The notes under the pieces were generated by a model, which worked only from the letters and a program-made list of their open reading frames with translations, did no database searches and had not been told where the DNA came from. The position numbers were made by a program, and so were the translations under genes. A DNA stretch of 64,000 bases from Sanderia malayensis. Lineage: Eukaryota > Cnidaria > Scyphozoa > Semaeostomeae > Pelagiidae. Location of the stretch: NCBI GenBank assembly GCA_013076295.1, contig RQOL01000729.1, positions 3,472,001 through 3,536,000 of the forward strand. Reading direction: 5' to 3'. Positions 46,182 through 58,078 of the stretch are shown one piece after another (positions within the stretch are counted from its first letter, which is position 1; the number at the start of each line of letters is the position of its first letter).

Positions 46182-46290
46182 CTGTCAATGAGCGAAAGCA
46201 TAAGTTAGGAAAATAGAAATTCAACTCTAGCCAGCATAAACGAATAATAAGTTATATTGATAATGACTGGAATCATATTGTACCAGTTAC

Positions 46291-47050
46291 CTGTCATGTG
46301 ATATGCCTTTCCGTGAATCGTGATAACTGGTGGTCCAGCTCTGGCATGACATACAATATTAGCCTTCCATGATGCCATGGCCATTAATGAGTTGTATTGG
46401 CGGAAGTGCTTCAAGAAATATTTTGATTCAGCAGTATCACCGGTGTATAAATGCATGACTTCGGCTGGAGGTGGTTGAATTTGATCCAGAGCGATTAAAC
46501 CCCCCATACAACATTTGTTGTATTGTTTTTTTGTGTTAAGTTCTTCTTTGAAGTACTTTGCACCACAATGAATGCATGTTCTGTTCATTTTGTTCAAGTG
46601 GTGTGGTAATGGGGAGAAGGGGATAAGGTTTTCAGCTTCATTGTTCTCGGGGACAGGGTTGTCAACTTGCATTTGCTGATCTTCAACAGGTTCTCGTATC
46701 TGATTTTCATCGGGTACTGGAACTGCATCTTGCATCTCGATGTCTACAGGCTGTTCTGCCGCTGGAAGCTCTTGGTTCTGAATGGGAATCTCTGGTTCCA
46801 TTTCCATCTCCATTGGCTGTATCTCAGGAAGAGGATACTGTGCCGGAAATGGCTGATATTCAGGGGCTTCTAGCTGACGGTTTTCGAGCTGCAATTGTTG
46901 AAGATCGTTGACTGCTGCAAGTGGGCTATCGGCATTTCCTGTCTGTTGAGGATGAAGCTGTTGGTTGATCTGTCTCTTATGCTGCACATTCTCCCGAACT
47001 TGATTTCTGCGTCTGTCACCGGTTATACTTCTCCTGGTCTTGCGCGGCAT
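46291..47050 (-). CDS. canonical Helitron N-terminal exon
   Basis: Starts at the ATG at 47050 (MPRKTRRSITGDRRRNQ), a basic, likely DNA-binding or nuclear-targeting start. A long Gln/Pro/Glu-rich linker follows, then CIHCGAKYFKEELNT...NKCCMGG, the Cys-rich module before the Rep domain in animal and plant Helitrons, and YKFLKHFRQYNSLMAMAS-like and HARAGPPVITIHGKAYHMTG segments. Exon 1 ends at 46291 with GT; the 109-bp intron 46290-46182 ends in CAG and joins exon 2 in phase 1. The frame is open. Confidence 0.8.
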
Positions 47051-48266
47051 AGTGCAAGTTGTGATATGGAAAAGAAGTATATAATATGAGAAATTCAATT
47101 AGGCAATATTATTGTAAATGTTATTGCTTGTTGACAATGGCCTCAATAGCAACAACAATGAAAATAATTATCTTTATTATAAAAGAAATGCTAATAAATC
47201 ATTATTATAAAAATAATATAATGTAAATTTTATGAAAACCCTTACGCTAAACTGTGCTCGTTTTTTGTAATGTAAACAGCCACTAAAATGGAAGAGAGTA
47301 AATTAGAATTATTATTGACATAAATAAAGGAATCATAAAAACAGACTCAGAATACCTGCACGTAAAACCTGTTGAATCCAGTGCAGTTGTTAAGAGTTCA
47401 AAAAAATTTGGTTACAGACTAAATTTGTTAAAAACGGCGCCATAAATGTTTGTTCATGTATTCCTGATGCATAAAACAAAAATGATGTTTTTATCCGTGG
47501 TAAAGAGTAGCTCACTGAACATAGGTTACATTTACAAATCATTTAAAACGAAAATATCATTTCGTAATCGAAAGAAGTTTGTGGAAGAGAGGTGTCCATT
47601 ATTGAAAAATCGATCAAACTGGGCCTCTTTTTATGAGGTAAACAAATAATTAAAGAGCTGAATAGAATAATGAGAAGAAAAAACTGCAATGAATTAATTT
47701 ATTTCTTACCGAGCCTTGTGTCTTTCAAAACTATGGTCAGAAGCGAAAGAGAAATTAGGATAGTTATAAACTTGAAATATTCAATAAAAATATGATGCCT
47801 GGAGAACACGTAACCTGTTCTTGCCATGAAAAGCATAGAAAGAAAAACAATTGACATTATTAAGGGAAATATCGATAAAGAAGCTTGTTAGGTTATAATG
47901 ATAGCTTGTTAGAAAAAAAAATATTCATAATACTTACTCAGCGATAAATAATTCCATATAATGATATCCTATGGATAATTTGGACAACTAAGATTAAATT
48001 AGGCAAAAGCTAATTGTGCAAATAATTAGAGGCGGGATTTCTATTGTACTATACAGCTTCCATGATTGGTTTATACACGTCACATGTTAGAAAAGGCGGG
48101 AAACTTGTTAGTGAAAAGGGAATTCCCCTTCGTCCGTCAGATTGGTTATAAAGGTAGGAGAGAGAAATTGCACGTGAAATTGAATGACATCGTTACATCA
48201 TGGCAATGGCATGCCTGCCAATGCCAAGTGTAGTTTCATGAGGAAGAAACGCATGGTGAGAATCCA
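47051..48266. other. AT-rich DNA upstream of the Helitron
   Basis: No coding sequence recognised. It should hold the Helitron promoter and 5' terminus (TC start), which cannot be fixed by eye. 47440-47650 has a plus-strand open frame without motifs. Confidence 0.4.
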
Positions 48267-48268
48267 TA

Positions 48269-51238
48269 GGCCATGGGCAGTGCAGCTCTATCGTTTCAAG
48301 TCGTTGGACCCAACCTGGAGACTACTTTCTGACAACAGAAATGTAAAGGAAATACCTTTCTCATCACGTTTTCACTTGTTCGCGGTTGCACAGACCCGCA
48401 GTTTTTTCAAAAATAACGAAATTGTTTCCATGCTTTTCCACTCGAAAATTTCCCACCGAGCGCCATTTTGTAGTGTTTTCCAGTTCGATTTCACAGCATG
48501 AAAAAGAGGCTGACTGTAAATTCTCCACTGATTCGAGATAGAGGCTGATTTCGGCGAGGTCGTGGTGGTTATTCTTGCGTATTTATGTATACTGCAAATT
48601 TTCAATTTAGCCCCCAGGAGATGGGTTATTTATACTAAAGGGGGTCAGATTGAAATTTCCGTGCACAGTACTTGTATTCCTCAAATTTTAAGGGGTGTTC
48701 AATCGTGAGAGGAGCTTTAAAGACTGGGCCAATTGAAAAGTGTTATAAAAAAGATACCCTAAAAGTGGCATAAACCCCTATTACCATGTACTGAAGTTAC
48801 TCCACGGGAAAAAAGCTTTCTTTTTTTGTGACAAAAACAAAACATAATTTGAATAGAAAATGAGCACAAGGAAATATCTTGATCTCTCCCGATAAGCCGT
48901 TTATGTCATTTCTTCATCGTTATCTTCGTTATCTTCGTCATCTTCGTCATCTTCTTCATCTTCACTCTCATCTTCTCCACCAGCATTCTCGCAATTTCTA
49001 CACTGACAAAGGTGTGTGCACGTTAACGAATTCTTTTGACATGAACACCTATTTGACAAACATTTTCCTTTGCAGCCACAGTACACAAACTCTAACAATG
49101 ATGATGGCGCAGGTTCTTGATCCATCCAGTCGATCACAAGTAAGCCATCCTCTTCTTTCCAGCCATTTCCCACAGGACTTGGCATATCAATTATCGCTAG
49201 AAAGCAGTGTTTCCAGATGTATGCTTGATAATTGCATCGCTGAATATGCTTCCTGAGACAATCAGAGTTCGGCGGTAGCTTTTCGTCTCCACTCCTGCAA
49301 CCAACACATTCCGTAAAAATTTCGTGCTCACATTAATTCGCACGGTTTAGCCTCACTCTAGCTAAAAATTTGCCTCGTTTCTATGTTTTACTGTTTTACT
49401 CAGTTCCAGTCTCTTTTATACTCGTTTGTCCAACTTGTATTTGCTTCTACCCATTCATTTATCAGTTTGTTTATTGTTATACTTAACCGCTCACCTGGGG
49501 ATTATTTTGCCCATAAGACTTATTCGATTCAATACTTCATTGTTCAAGTCGTTACTTATGCACATCCTGTAGCGTAAAATCTTGTATCATTCGGTATATC
49601 TTATTTGCTTAACACGTCTAATATTCTAATATAACAGATTTACCGTTGGGTATACGTCAGGGAATATTTAGAGCCTTAGCCCTTTGTGTGTCTGTGTTTG
49701 GTTATATATAAGTTATGTATATGATGCTCTAGAGTCAAAATATGAAAATTACTCACCTTCTCAGTTTTGGTCAGATTTTCTTTTTCACAAATAATGCAAA
49801 CTGGGTGGAGAATGAACCTGTTTCTCGGTGTGGTAGTGGAAGAGGTCGTTTTAGCTGATGCTCTGGTTCGTTTTAGAGGGACGACGTGCAGATCATCGGA
49901 ATCATGACTAGATTGACCCTTTAAACGAAAAAAACGAAATCAGTATCAAATTAGCATTAACATAAGTTTTAAAATGAAAACACAACTTTAATTTACGTTT
50001 AGTAGTTGATAGTTCGAATATGCTTACCATTTCTGTGCCCATTGTTAATGTTGCCGAGTGTTTTTCTTTTCGAGTTTGTGCAGCTTGAAGCATTGCTTTG
50101 TTCGTGAATCTCGAGTAGCATTTTCTATGATAAAAGAATGGAACTTGGTCCTCTTCGTCGTCTTCGATTAGTTTTTCGCAATCTTCTTTCGATAATTTCT
50201 GAAGGGTTGCAGCCGCGATGTCTGTCTGTTTCCCATCAACGTTTAGCCAGGTTTCACGAAATCTCAGAAAGGTTGACAAAGAATGACGCGAAAAGCGTGT
50301 AAGAGGACCTTCAATACCTTCCAAATGGATCAGGCAGCGTGGTGTGCTCTCCATTTTCCACCAAGCCAGAAGAGCGCATTTCCAGAGTTTCACAGAGTTT
50401 CAAATTTCCAGAATATCACAGAGTTTCAAAAGAAAGTCACGGAAGGGTTTCCTTGTTACCAAGTTACAATGGAACGGGCCGGCGCTCACAAGAATATCAT
50501 CAGAGAACTACTGGGTTTCTTTACGAAAGTGACACATTTCACGGAAATTAAAACGGAAATTAATATCAATACAACGAGATTTTATAACAAGTAGCATATG
50601 CAGACATCAGCCCAAACAACAAAACACACTACTTTGGTCTTTACGGGTACACTCATTTTTATAAGAAACTATGCAAAATAATTTGACCATATTTTCATGG
50701 TTTTTATGCTAACCATTTTCTTAAGTTTTGGAAATATAGCCTTGCAGTTTTTTAGCGCAATTAAATTAGCGCATTACAAAAAACCAAGTCACTTCGACTT
50801 ACAGTACACTAGAAATGTTGAAGAAAATAGAATAAGATTTTCCGAAAAATTCAGCACTTTGCATTGAAAGGGGCAGAATGCCCCCTTACCCCCAGTTATA
50901 CAACCCCTGGTTAAAGTACTGACATGGATGGGGAGGAATCTGAAAAAGCTCAGCCTCTATCTCGAATCAATATAGAATATACAGTCAGCCTCTTTTGCAT
51001 GCCGTGAAATCGAACTGGAAAACACTACAAAATGGCGCTCGGTGGAAAATTTTCGAGCGGAAAAACATGGAAATATTTTCAAGGTTTTTGAAAAAACTGC
51101 GGGTCTGTGCAACCGCGAACAAGTGAAAACCTGATGAGAAAGGTATTTCCTTTACATTTCTGTTGTCAGAAAGTAGTCTCCAGGTTGGGTCCAACGAAAA
51201 CTTTTTTGAGAGCCTTTTTGCCTGCACTGCCCATGGCC
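48269..51238. mobile_element. 2,970-bp TIR element of the zinc/CXC-tailed protein family
   Basis: The left end GGCCATGGGCAGTGCAG and the right end (its complement at 51238) are flanked by TA (48267-48268 and 51239-51240). Inverted repeats of about 285 bp (48269-48555 and 50953-51238) share TTGGACCCAACCTGGAGACT and the following 200 bp with modest divergence. A minus-strand gene lies between them: its start is next to the right TIR and its C-terminus next to the left TIR, with the middle deleted. The alternative duplication is CCA if the leading TA belongs to the TIR. Confidence 0.75.
48904..50354 (-). pseudogene. zinc/CXC-tailed unknown family gene with its centre deleted
   Basis: Exon 1 (from the ATG at 50354 to 50028) has CLIHLEGIEGPLTRFSRHSL and VPFFYHRKCYSRFTNKAML, a Cys/His module. 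A phase-0 intron joins exon 2 (49918-49757), which has ILHPVCIICEKENLTKTEK and ends at a GTGAGT donor. The next recognisable part is the C-terminus 49185-48904: MPSPVGNGWKEEDGLLVIDW, APSSLLEFVYCGCKGKCLSN, RCSCQKNSLTCTHLCQCRNC, then a long Glu/Asp tail. The CXC-like cluster resembles tesmin/TSO1 modules. A full-length relative begins at 62946. The middle, where any catalytic domain would lie, is missing. Function unknown; likely a transposon protein because of the TIRs. Confidence 0.6.
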
Positions 51239-51240
51239 TA

Positions 51241-51810
51241 CCAACTGCATCTTCTTAAATCATTTCCATCTGAAGAGTATGTATAAAGTATTTTGACTCA
51301 CTGTTCAAAATGTGTTAACTCCAGTCTGATTTTCTGAGTTTAGATTGCAAAAATCGCTTAAAAAAGAATCATACTGGGAATAAATGGCCACCGTTACCTG
51401 GTGCAACTGCAACATCGCATTCATGAAAGTGAATACCATGCATTCGGTAAGTTATTAAGTGAAGGTTTTGCAACGAAATCATGTCAACATTTATAACTGA
51501 TCAAGCTTTCTGAATTATTAGAAATATGATTTAAATATTAAAAATACTGGAACATATAATTTGGAACATTTGGAACATATAAAATAAGAACATTTGGAAC
51601 ATATAATGGGAACAAATATATTAATAAAACTTTGACCATGCATGAACAAAAAAATGTGAAATGTTTTTCAAATTTTGGGTTTGAAAAGTAGATAATGTTA
51701 GTCAATATTTTGCGTTAATGTTAGCAGTTGTAATTTTATGATGGTTTAAAAGTTTTATTTTTTCATGCATGGTCAAAAACAGGACATGTGTAAATTAGTT
51801 AGGAAACTAT
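51241..51810. other. AT-rich spacer
   Basis: No gene recognised. Contains repeated GGAACATATAAT / GGAACATTTGGAACATAT motifs at 51550-51620, and inverted copies of GTTTCCTAACTAATTTACACATGTCCTG-like sequence near 51780-51830. Confidence 0.4.
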
Positions 51811-52414
51811 TCATTTACACATGTCCTGCATGATTTTAGCAGCCCTTTGGGTGGGCATGGCCACCATTAATGTTCGCGAGAATTCTTTGGTGGCCTTCCC
51901 ACCCTTCTTCTCGTCTTTTGCCTTTCTTTGGCCTTTGCCAATCCTGACAAAGGCCTCCTTTTGTGATCTGTGAATACACAATTATGTTATAGGTTGTTTT
52001 TTTGGTGAAAGGATATTATGCAATATTTGGAAGATATCAATTGAACAACTGATCTTCAAATACAGAAGGTGTACTTACACTATTTCTTTGGCGGGGAGTC
52101 TTCTCCCTTCCTTGTCATGGAGGGAGAATTTTCTTGTCTTTTTATGTTCATTCCCATTCCCAGAACATTCCCTCTTCAGACTGAAAATGTCTTTGTATGT
52201 TATTTCCTAGGATACAAAAGCAATCAATGACGAAATTTTCCACGAAAACAAAAACCATGAAATATGAATAAATTATTGTGAATTGTGCAAAAAAGTGATG
52301 AAATGTGAATTAATATTTATTTGCTATAATTACTTTTGCTTCATCACCAAGCCAGATGACCATTTTTTTTTCTGGCTCAGGCTTTGTTGTCGCAGTTGGG
52401 TACCTTGAAGCCAT
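51811..52414 (-). CDS. three-exon gene for a basic 121-aa protein, unknown family
   Basis: Exon 1 (52414-52334, 27 codons) starts MASRYPTATTKPEPEKKMVI and ends DEAK. Exon 2 (52206-52079, 42 codons plus two bases) starts EITYKDIFSLKREC. Exon 3 (51967-51811) completes Val and ends ...AAKIMQDMCK with TGA. All introns are GT-AG and the phases (0, then 2) fit exactly without any stop, which argues for a real or recently active gene. The protein is Lys/Arg-rich (GKGQRKAKDEKKGGKATKEF). The segment MVIWLGDEAKEITYKDIF is faintly like the strand-rich module before BEN domains, but I would not name it. A donor site after GCCACAGTCAACAG at 53769-53784 on the same strand could be a 5' non-coding exon. Confidence 0.5.
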
Positions 52415-52514
52415 AATAGCCTTGAAGCAAACAAATTATAGTTGTTTTTCTTTAATGAGGATAATTGGCATGTGAAAAACAGAACATGTTTGCATGAAGT
52501 TGTACTGATACAAA

Positions 52515-53580
52515 ATCAAAGGACAACTGCTAAACTGCAAATAGTGAAAAAGCAATAACATAATTGTGATTTAAATGCTAAGTAGTAAGTTGTACATATG
52601 GTTGGTGAACATAAAATAATGGAGACTTTCATTATCTGAGTAACATTGAAAGAAAAACTTACATACCGAAATCTGAACAATGAAAAAAATGAAAGGATAA
52701 AAGGCCAACTACCAAACTGCAAATACTGGAAAAAGAATAAGATAAATGTGATTGAAATGGTAAGTAGTAAGTTATACATATGGTTGGTGATCATAATAGT
52801 AATGGAGAATCTCATTATCCAAGTAATATTGAACTGAAAGTACATACCGAAATTGTGCTAAACAAAATAAAAATCAAGGGGCAGGGCAACTGCCAAACTG
52901 CAAATACTGGAAAAATAATAAGATAATTGTGATTGAAATGGTAAGTAGTAAGTTATACATATGGTTGGTGATCATAATAGTAATGGAGAATCTCATTATC
53001 CAAGTAATATTGAACTGAAAGTACATACCGAAATTGTGCTAAACAAAATAAAAATCAAGGGGCAGAGCAACTGCCAAACTGCAAATACTGGAAAAATAAT
53101 AAGATAATTGTGATTGAAATGGTAAGTAGTAAGTTATACATACATATGCTTGGTGAACATTATAGTAATGGAGAACCTCATTATCCAAGTAACATTGAAC
53201 TGAAAGTACATACCGAAAATGTGTAAAACGAAATCAAAATCAACGGGCAGGGCAACTGCCAAACTGCAAATACTGGGAAAAGAATAAGATAATTGTGATA
53301 TATATGGTAAGTAGTAAGTTATACATATGCTTAATGAACATTATAGTAATGGAGAACCTCATTATCCAAGTAACATTGAACTGAAAGTACATACCAAAAA
53401 TGTGTTAAACGAAATATAGATAAATTGGCAACTGCCAAACTGGAAATACTGGAAAAAGAATAAGATAATTGTGATTGAAATGGTAAGTATTAAGTTATGC
53501 ATATGGTTGGTGATCATAATAGTAAAGGAAAATCTCATTATCCAAATAGCATTGAACTGAAAGTACATACCGAAATCTTT
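52515..53580. repeat. six-copy ~180-bp tandem repeat array
   Basis: GGCAACTGCCAAACTGCAAA recurs at about 52522, 52703, 52885, 53064, 53250 and 53427 (spacing 177-186 bp). Each unit contains AAGTAGTAAGTTATACATAT, ATGGAGAATCTCATTATCCA and AAGTACATACCGAAAT. On the minus strand the last word gives CGGTATGTAC, a good splice-donor match, repeated once per unit, upstream of the 121-aa gene. No coding frame runs through. Confidence 0.85.
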
Positions 53581-54440
53581 TTTTCTTCAGTAGGAAAGTT
53601 GAACGAAAAACAATTGGAAACTAAACGAAGACTGGTGGAAAAGGAATATCATCAGTGATTAAATACATGGAAATAGTTGTGCATGTAATAAAAAATTCGG
53701 GTATTATTTCTAATTGTCTTTATTAATATGTAAAGGTATAAAATATTAGTAATGAGGTAAAAACAATTTACCTGTTGACTGTGGCTCTGCTTTCGACGAT
53801 GGACGAACGGAAAATATTTTTGGCGCGTTGCGTTGTGAAGATAATTTTGAATATGAACACCATAGCAACAGATTGAAGATGGCCTCGTATAATAAAATAT
53901 AGATAACTGACATCGAGGCCTCCTGGAAATGTCACAGAATGCGTAAATATTGTTAGTGTGTGGGTGGAAACACCCTGGTAGTGGCCTGGTATTGGCCTGA
54001 AATTTAGTTATGAGAAATAACTACAGAAAATAAAGACTTTTCAAGAGAAGCAGATATGTAATGTTGTACGTTTCACTGGTAAATTATATTCAGGTAAATA
54101 GTACATTTATGTTGTAAGATATACAGTTTTTGTTGCAACTATAAAATTTATAAGTTGAAATCATCTCCTTTCAACCTTTGTTGTGTGTTCTTAATATTCT
54201 ATCATCAATCATGCATCTTCTTCATTCTATGTGTATTTATCAATGAAGGGTACTACAAAGTATTCAAATACATTAACAAATTGGAGCACATATGATTGCC
54301 TACAAAAACGTAAAAAAACTGCTTGAACATGCTATTCAATACAACATTAAAAATAAAAGTATAAATATAGTACTACATCATACCCAAAAATACTATACAT
54401 GACCATGCAATACTATACTGTATCATAGTATATATATATA
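53581..54440. other. intergenic, possible 5' exon of the small gene
   Basis: 53770-53900 contains a CpG-richer stretch (TTGGCGCGTTGCGTTGTGAAG) with a minus-strand donor at 53769. ATAGCAACAGATTGAAGATGG followed by ACATCGAGGCCTC resembles 585-640 and 860-925 of the window, a dispersed repeat. The remainder is AT-rich. Confidence 0.35.
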
Positions 54441-56067
54441 CTAGGGGTCATCACTCGCTTCGCTCGTTCGCCCCAGCCCGTCAAGTAAAAAAGGTTTAAT
54501 CTGGTTGGCGCACTTCGTGCGCTGCATTCGCTCACGCTCATGCCCCTTTCAACCCCACTTACAATGGGTTAGCTCGCTGCGCTCGCCTGTGGTTGGCGCA
54601 CTTCGTGCGCTGCATACGCTAACGCTCATGCCCCTTTCTACCCCACTACAATGGGTTAGCTCGCTGCGCTCGCCTGTCTATCTATTATCAAGAAACATTG
54701 ACTGATAAGGCGCACTTCGTGTGCTGCATTCGCTAACGCTCATGCCCCTTTCAACCCCACTTACAATGGGTTAGCTCGCTGCGCTCGTCTGTCTATCTAT
54801 TATCAAGAAAACATTGACTGATAGGGCGCACTTCGCGCGCTTCATTCGCTTCGCTCATGCCTCTTTCAACCCCACGTACAATGGGTTAGCTCGCTGCGCT
54901 CGCCTATGGTTGGCGCACTTCGTGCGCTGCATTCGCTGACGCTCATGCCCCTTTCTACCCCACTACAATGGGTTAGCTCGCTGTGCTCGCCTATGGTTGG
55001 CGCACTTCGTGCGCTGCATTCGCTAACGCTCATGCCCCTTTCAACCCCACTTACAATGGGTTAGCTCGCTGCGCTCGCCTGTCTATCTATTATCAAGAAA
55101 CATTGACTGATAGGGCGCACTTCGTGCGCTGCATTCGCTAACGCTCATGCCCCTTTCAACCCCACTTACAATGGGTTAGCTCGCTGCGCTCGTCTGTCTA
55201 TCTATTATCAAGAAACATTGACTGATAGGGCGCACTTCGTGCGCTTCATTCGCTTCGCTCATGCCTCTGCCTCTGGCAACAGTTTGGCTCGCTTCGCTCG
55301 CCTGATAACCCCTTATCATAATTTGTTTGTTAAAACTTTGGGCTTGTTTACATTAGGCCTAAGCGTCGCAAGCATGCCGAAGCAACAATGGCGGTCGCCC
55401 ACTACCTAAACTACAACTATCTCACTCAAAAAACAAAACAAAGCTATCACCTGTGTTCTCAATTGTTTCCTGTAATTTTCCAGAGGTCTCTCAAACAATT
55501 AGCAAGTCTTTACAAAGACAATTCAGGTCGTAAAACACTTTGAAAGGTGCCCAGTTATCCTTTGTGTTCAAAACAAAAACACGCGTCTTCTCCAAAAGTA
55601 CCTGCTGTTCAACCCGAGGGCAAATTTGCATGATAACGACAAACGCGTGACTGTTCACGTGAAGTCGCGAAAGAGCCAATCAAATTACAGCAAAAGGCGA
55701 AACGGGTCACGTGAAGAGCGAATACTGTGCTCGAAAATGGAATTCGGGACGCGAATCTGGAAGTTTCGCCAGCGTAAACCGTACTTTTTTCGTGATAGCA
55801 CAATTAGCAGAATAATTAGTGGAATAATTCAAAATTTCAGGAGAAAATCGACGAACAAAATCCATTACCCTGGTTAAAATAATAAACTAAACATTCAGTG
55901 CGAATTTCATTGCCATATACCCACATACAAAAAAGCCTTTGTGATTACACGGTTCGCCGTTTCGGCCCATTGTTTTGGGGCGTTCGACCTATTGTTTCGG
56001 GTCGAATCTATTGTTTTTGGCAAGGAAAATGCGTCATCACGTGACTCCGTAGAATATATATATTAGA
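54441..56067 (+). repeat. composite satellite-bearing repeat, copy F
   Basis: Complete head CTAGGGGTCATCACTCGCTT at 54441, then about seven 115-bp units or half units to 55310 (two unit types alternate: one with CTGTCTATCTATTATCAAGA, one with CTGTGGTTGGCG), then the body from GGCCTAAGCGTCGCAAGCAT and the 3' module to TATTAGA at 56067. There is no microsatellite. The units are much more uniform than in copies A-C. Confidence 0.85.
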
Positions 56068-56114
56068 TAACATCATGCAATACTATCTTCTATGATGCTA
56101 TATCTAATATATAT

Positions 56115-58060
56115 GTTGTATATTATCAAGAAACATTGGTTAACAGGGCGCACTTCGTGCACTGCATTCGTTTGCGCTCATGCCCCTTTCAACCCCACGT
56201 TCAATGGGTTAGCTCGCTGCGCTCGCCTGTCTATCTATTATGAAGAAACATTGGTTGATAGGGCGCATTTCGTGCGCTTCATTCGCTTACGCTCATTCCC
56301 CTTTCAACCCCACGTTCAATGGGTTAGCTCGCTGCGCTCGCCTGTCTATCTATTATGAAGAAACATTGGTTGATAGGGCGCACTTCGTGCGCTGCATTCG
56401 CTTACGCTCATGCCCCTTTCAACCCCACGTACAATGGGTTAGCTCGCTGCACTCGCCTGTCTATCTATTATGAAGAAACATTGGTTGATAGGGCGCACTT
56501 TGTGCGCTGCATTCGCTTCCGCTCATGCCCCTTTCAACCCCACGTACAATGGGTTAGCTCACTGCGCTCGCCTGTCTATTTATTATCAAGAAACATTGGT
56601 TGATAGGGCACACTTCGTGCGCTGCATTCGCTTACGCTCATGCCCCTTTCAACCCCACGTTCAATGGGTTAGCTCGCTGCGCTCGCCTGTCTATCTATTA
56701 TCAAGCACCATTGGTTGATAGGGCGCACTTCTTGCGCTGCATTCGCTTACGCTCATGCCTCTTTCAACCCCACGTACAATGGGTTAGCTCGCTGCGCTGC
56801 GCTCGCCTGTCTATCTATTATCAAGAAACATTGGTTGATAGGGCGCACCTCGTGCGCTGCATTCGCTTACGCTCATGCCCATACCTACATACATACATAC
56901 ATAAATACATACCTACATACATACCTACATTTAAGCCTACTATATACCCACTGTAAAAACATACTTTACATACTATACCTACTATACAAACATACTATAC
57001 CTACTATACCTAGTATACAAACATACTATACCTACTATACAAACATAATATACATACTATACCTACTATAAAAACATACTATACCTACTATAAAAACATA
57101 CTATACATACTATGCCTACTATAAAAACATACTATACCTACTATACAAACATGCTATACCTACTATAAAAGCATACTATACCTACCATAAAAAATACTAT
57201 ACATACTATACCTACTATAAAAACATACTATACATCTTATTCCTAGTATACAAACATACTATACCTACTATACGTACTATAAAAACATATGAACACTTGT
57301 CGAAAGTTTAAATAAGAAAATCGTGCAAATAGCACCTGAAAAATTCATAACTTTGACTTTGTTTTCCTTGGGCCTAAGCGTTGCAAGCATGCCGAACGAA
57401 GGAACGCCTACTACAAAAGCTACAACTATTTCAACTCAAAATACAAAAAAAGCAATCACCTGTGTTCCCAATTGTTTCCTGCAACTCTCCAGGGTCTTTG
57501 TAACAAATAGCAACTTTTTACAAAGATAATTCAGCTCGTAAAACACGTTGAAAGGCGGCCTTTGTGTGCAAAACAAAAACACGCGTCTTCTCCTCCAAAA
57601 GTACCTGCTGCAACCGAGGGCGAAAAACGAAAATTGATCGACATCCCACGTGGGTCGTGCGAAAAGAGCCAATCAAATTACAACAAAAGGCGAAACGGGT
57701 CACGTGAAGAGCAAATACTCTGTTCGAAAATGGAGTTTGCGACGCGAATTTGGAAGTTTCGCCAGCGTAAACCGTAGTTTTTTCGTGATAGCACAATTAG
57801 CAGAATAATTAATGGAATAATTCAATAATGTGGGAGAAAATCGAAAAACAAAATCCATTACCCTGGTTAAATTAATAGAGTAAACATTCAGTGTGAATTT
57901 CATTGCCATATACCCACATACAAAAAAGCCTTTGTGATTACACGGTTCGCCGTTTCGGCCCATTGTTTCTGGGCGTTCGACCTATTGTTTCGGGTCGAAT
58001 CTATTGTTTTTGGCAAGAAAGTGCGTCATCACGTGACCTCCGCAGAATAGTAATATTAGA
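56115..58060 (+). repeat. composite satellite-bearing repeat, copy G
   Basis: 5'-truncated: begins inside a 115-bp unit. About seven highly similar units lie at 56115-56880 (spacing 115 bp at 56240, 56355, 56470). Next come ACAT and CTATACCTACTATA minisatellites to about 57285, the body from CACTTGTCGAAAGTTTAAAT, and the 3' module ending TAATATTAGA at 58060. It is the best copy for module order. Confidence 0.85.
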
Positions 58061-58078
58061 TTATTTCTTTTTTGTTAG

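Noticed and set aside
48184..48501. Conserved-looking protein present twice (48.2 kb plus, 51.0 kb minus)
   Set aside because: The similarity is explained by the element's inverted repeats; the frame is not tied to any start or domain.
54505..57071. Repeated open frames reading RAHFVRCIRLRSCPFQPHVQ and similar
   Set aside because: They follow the 115-bp satellite unit, occur in more than one frame and shift with unit number; no start context or splice structure.
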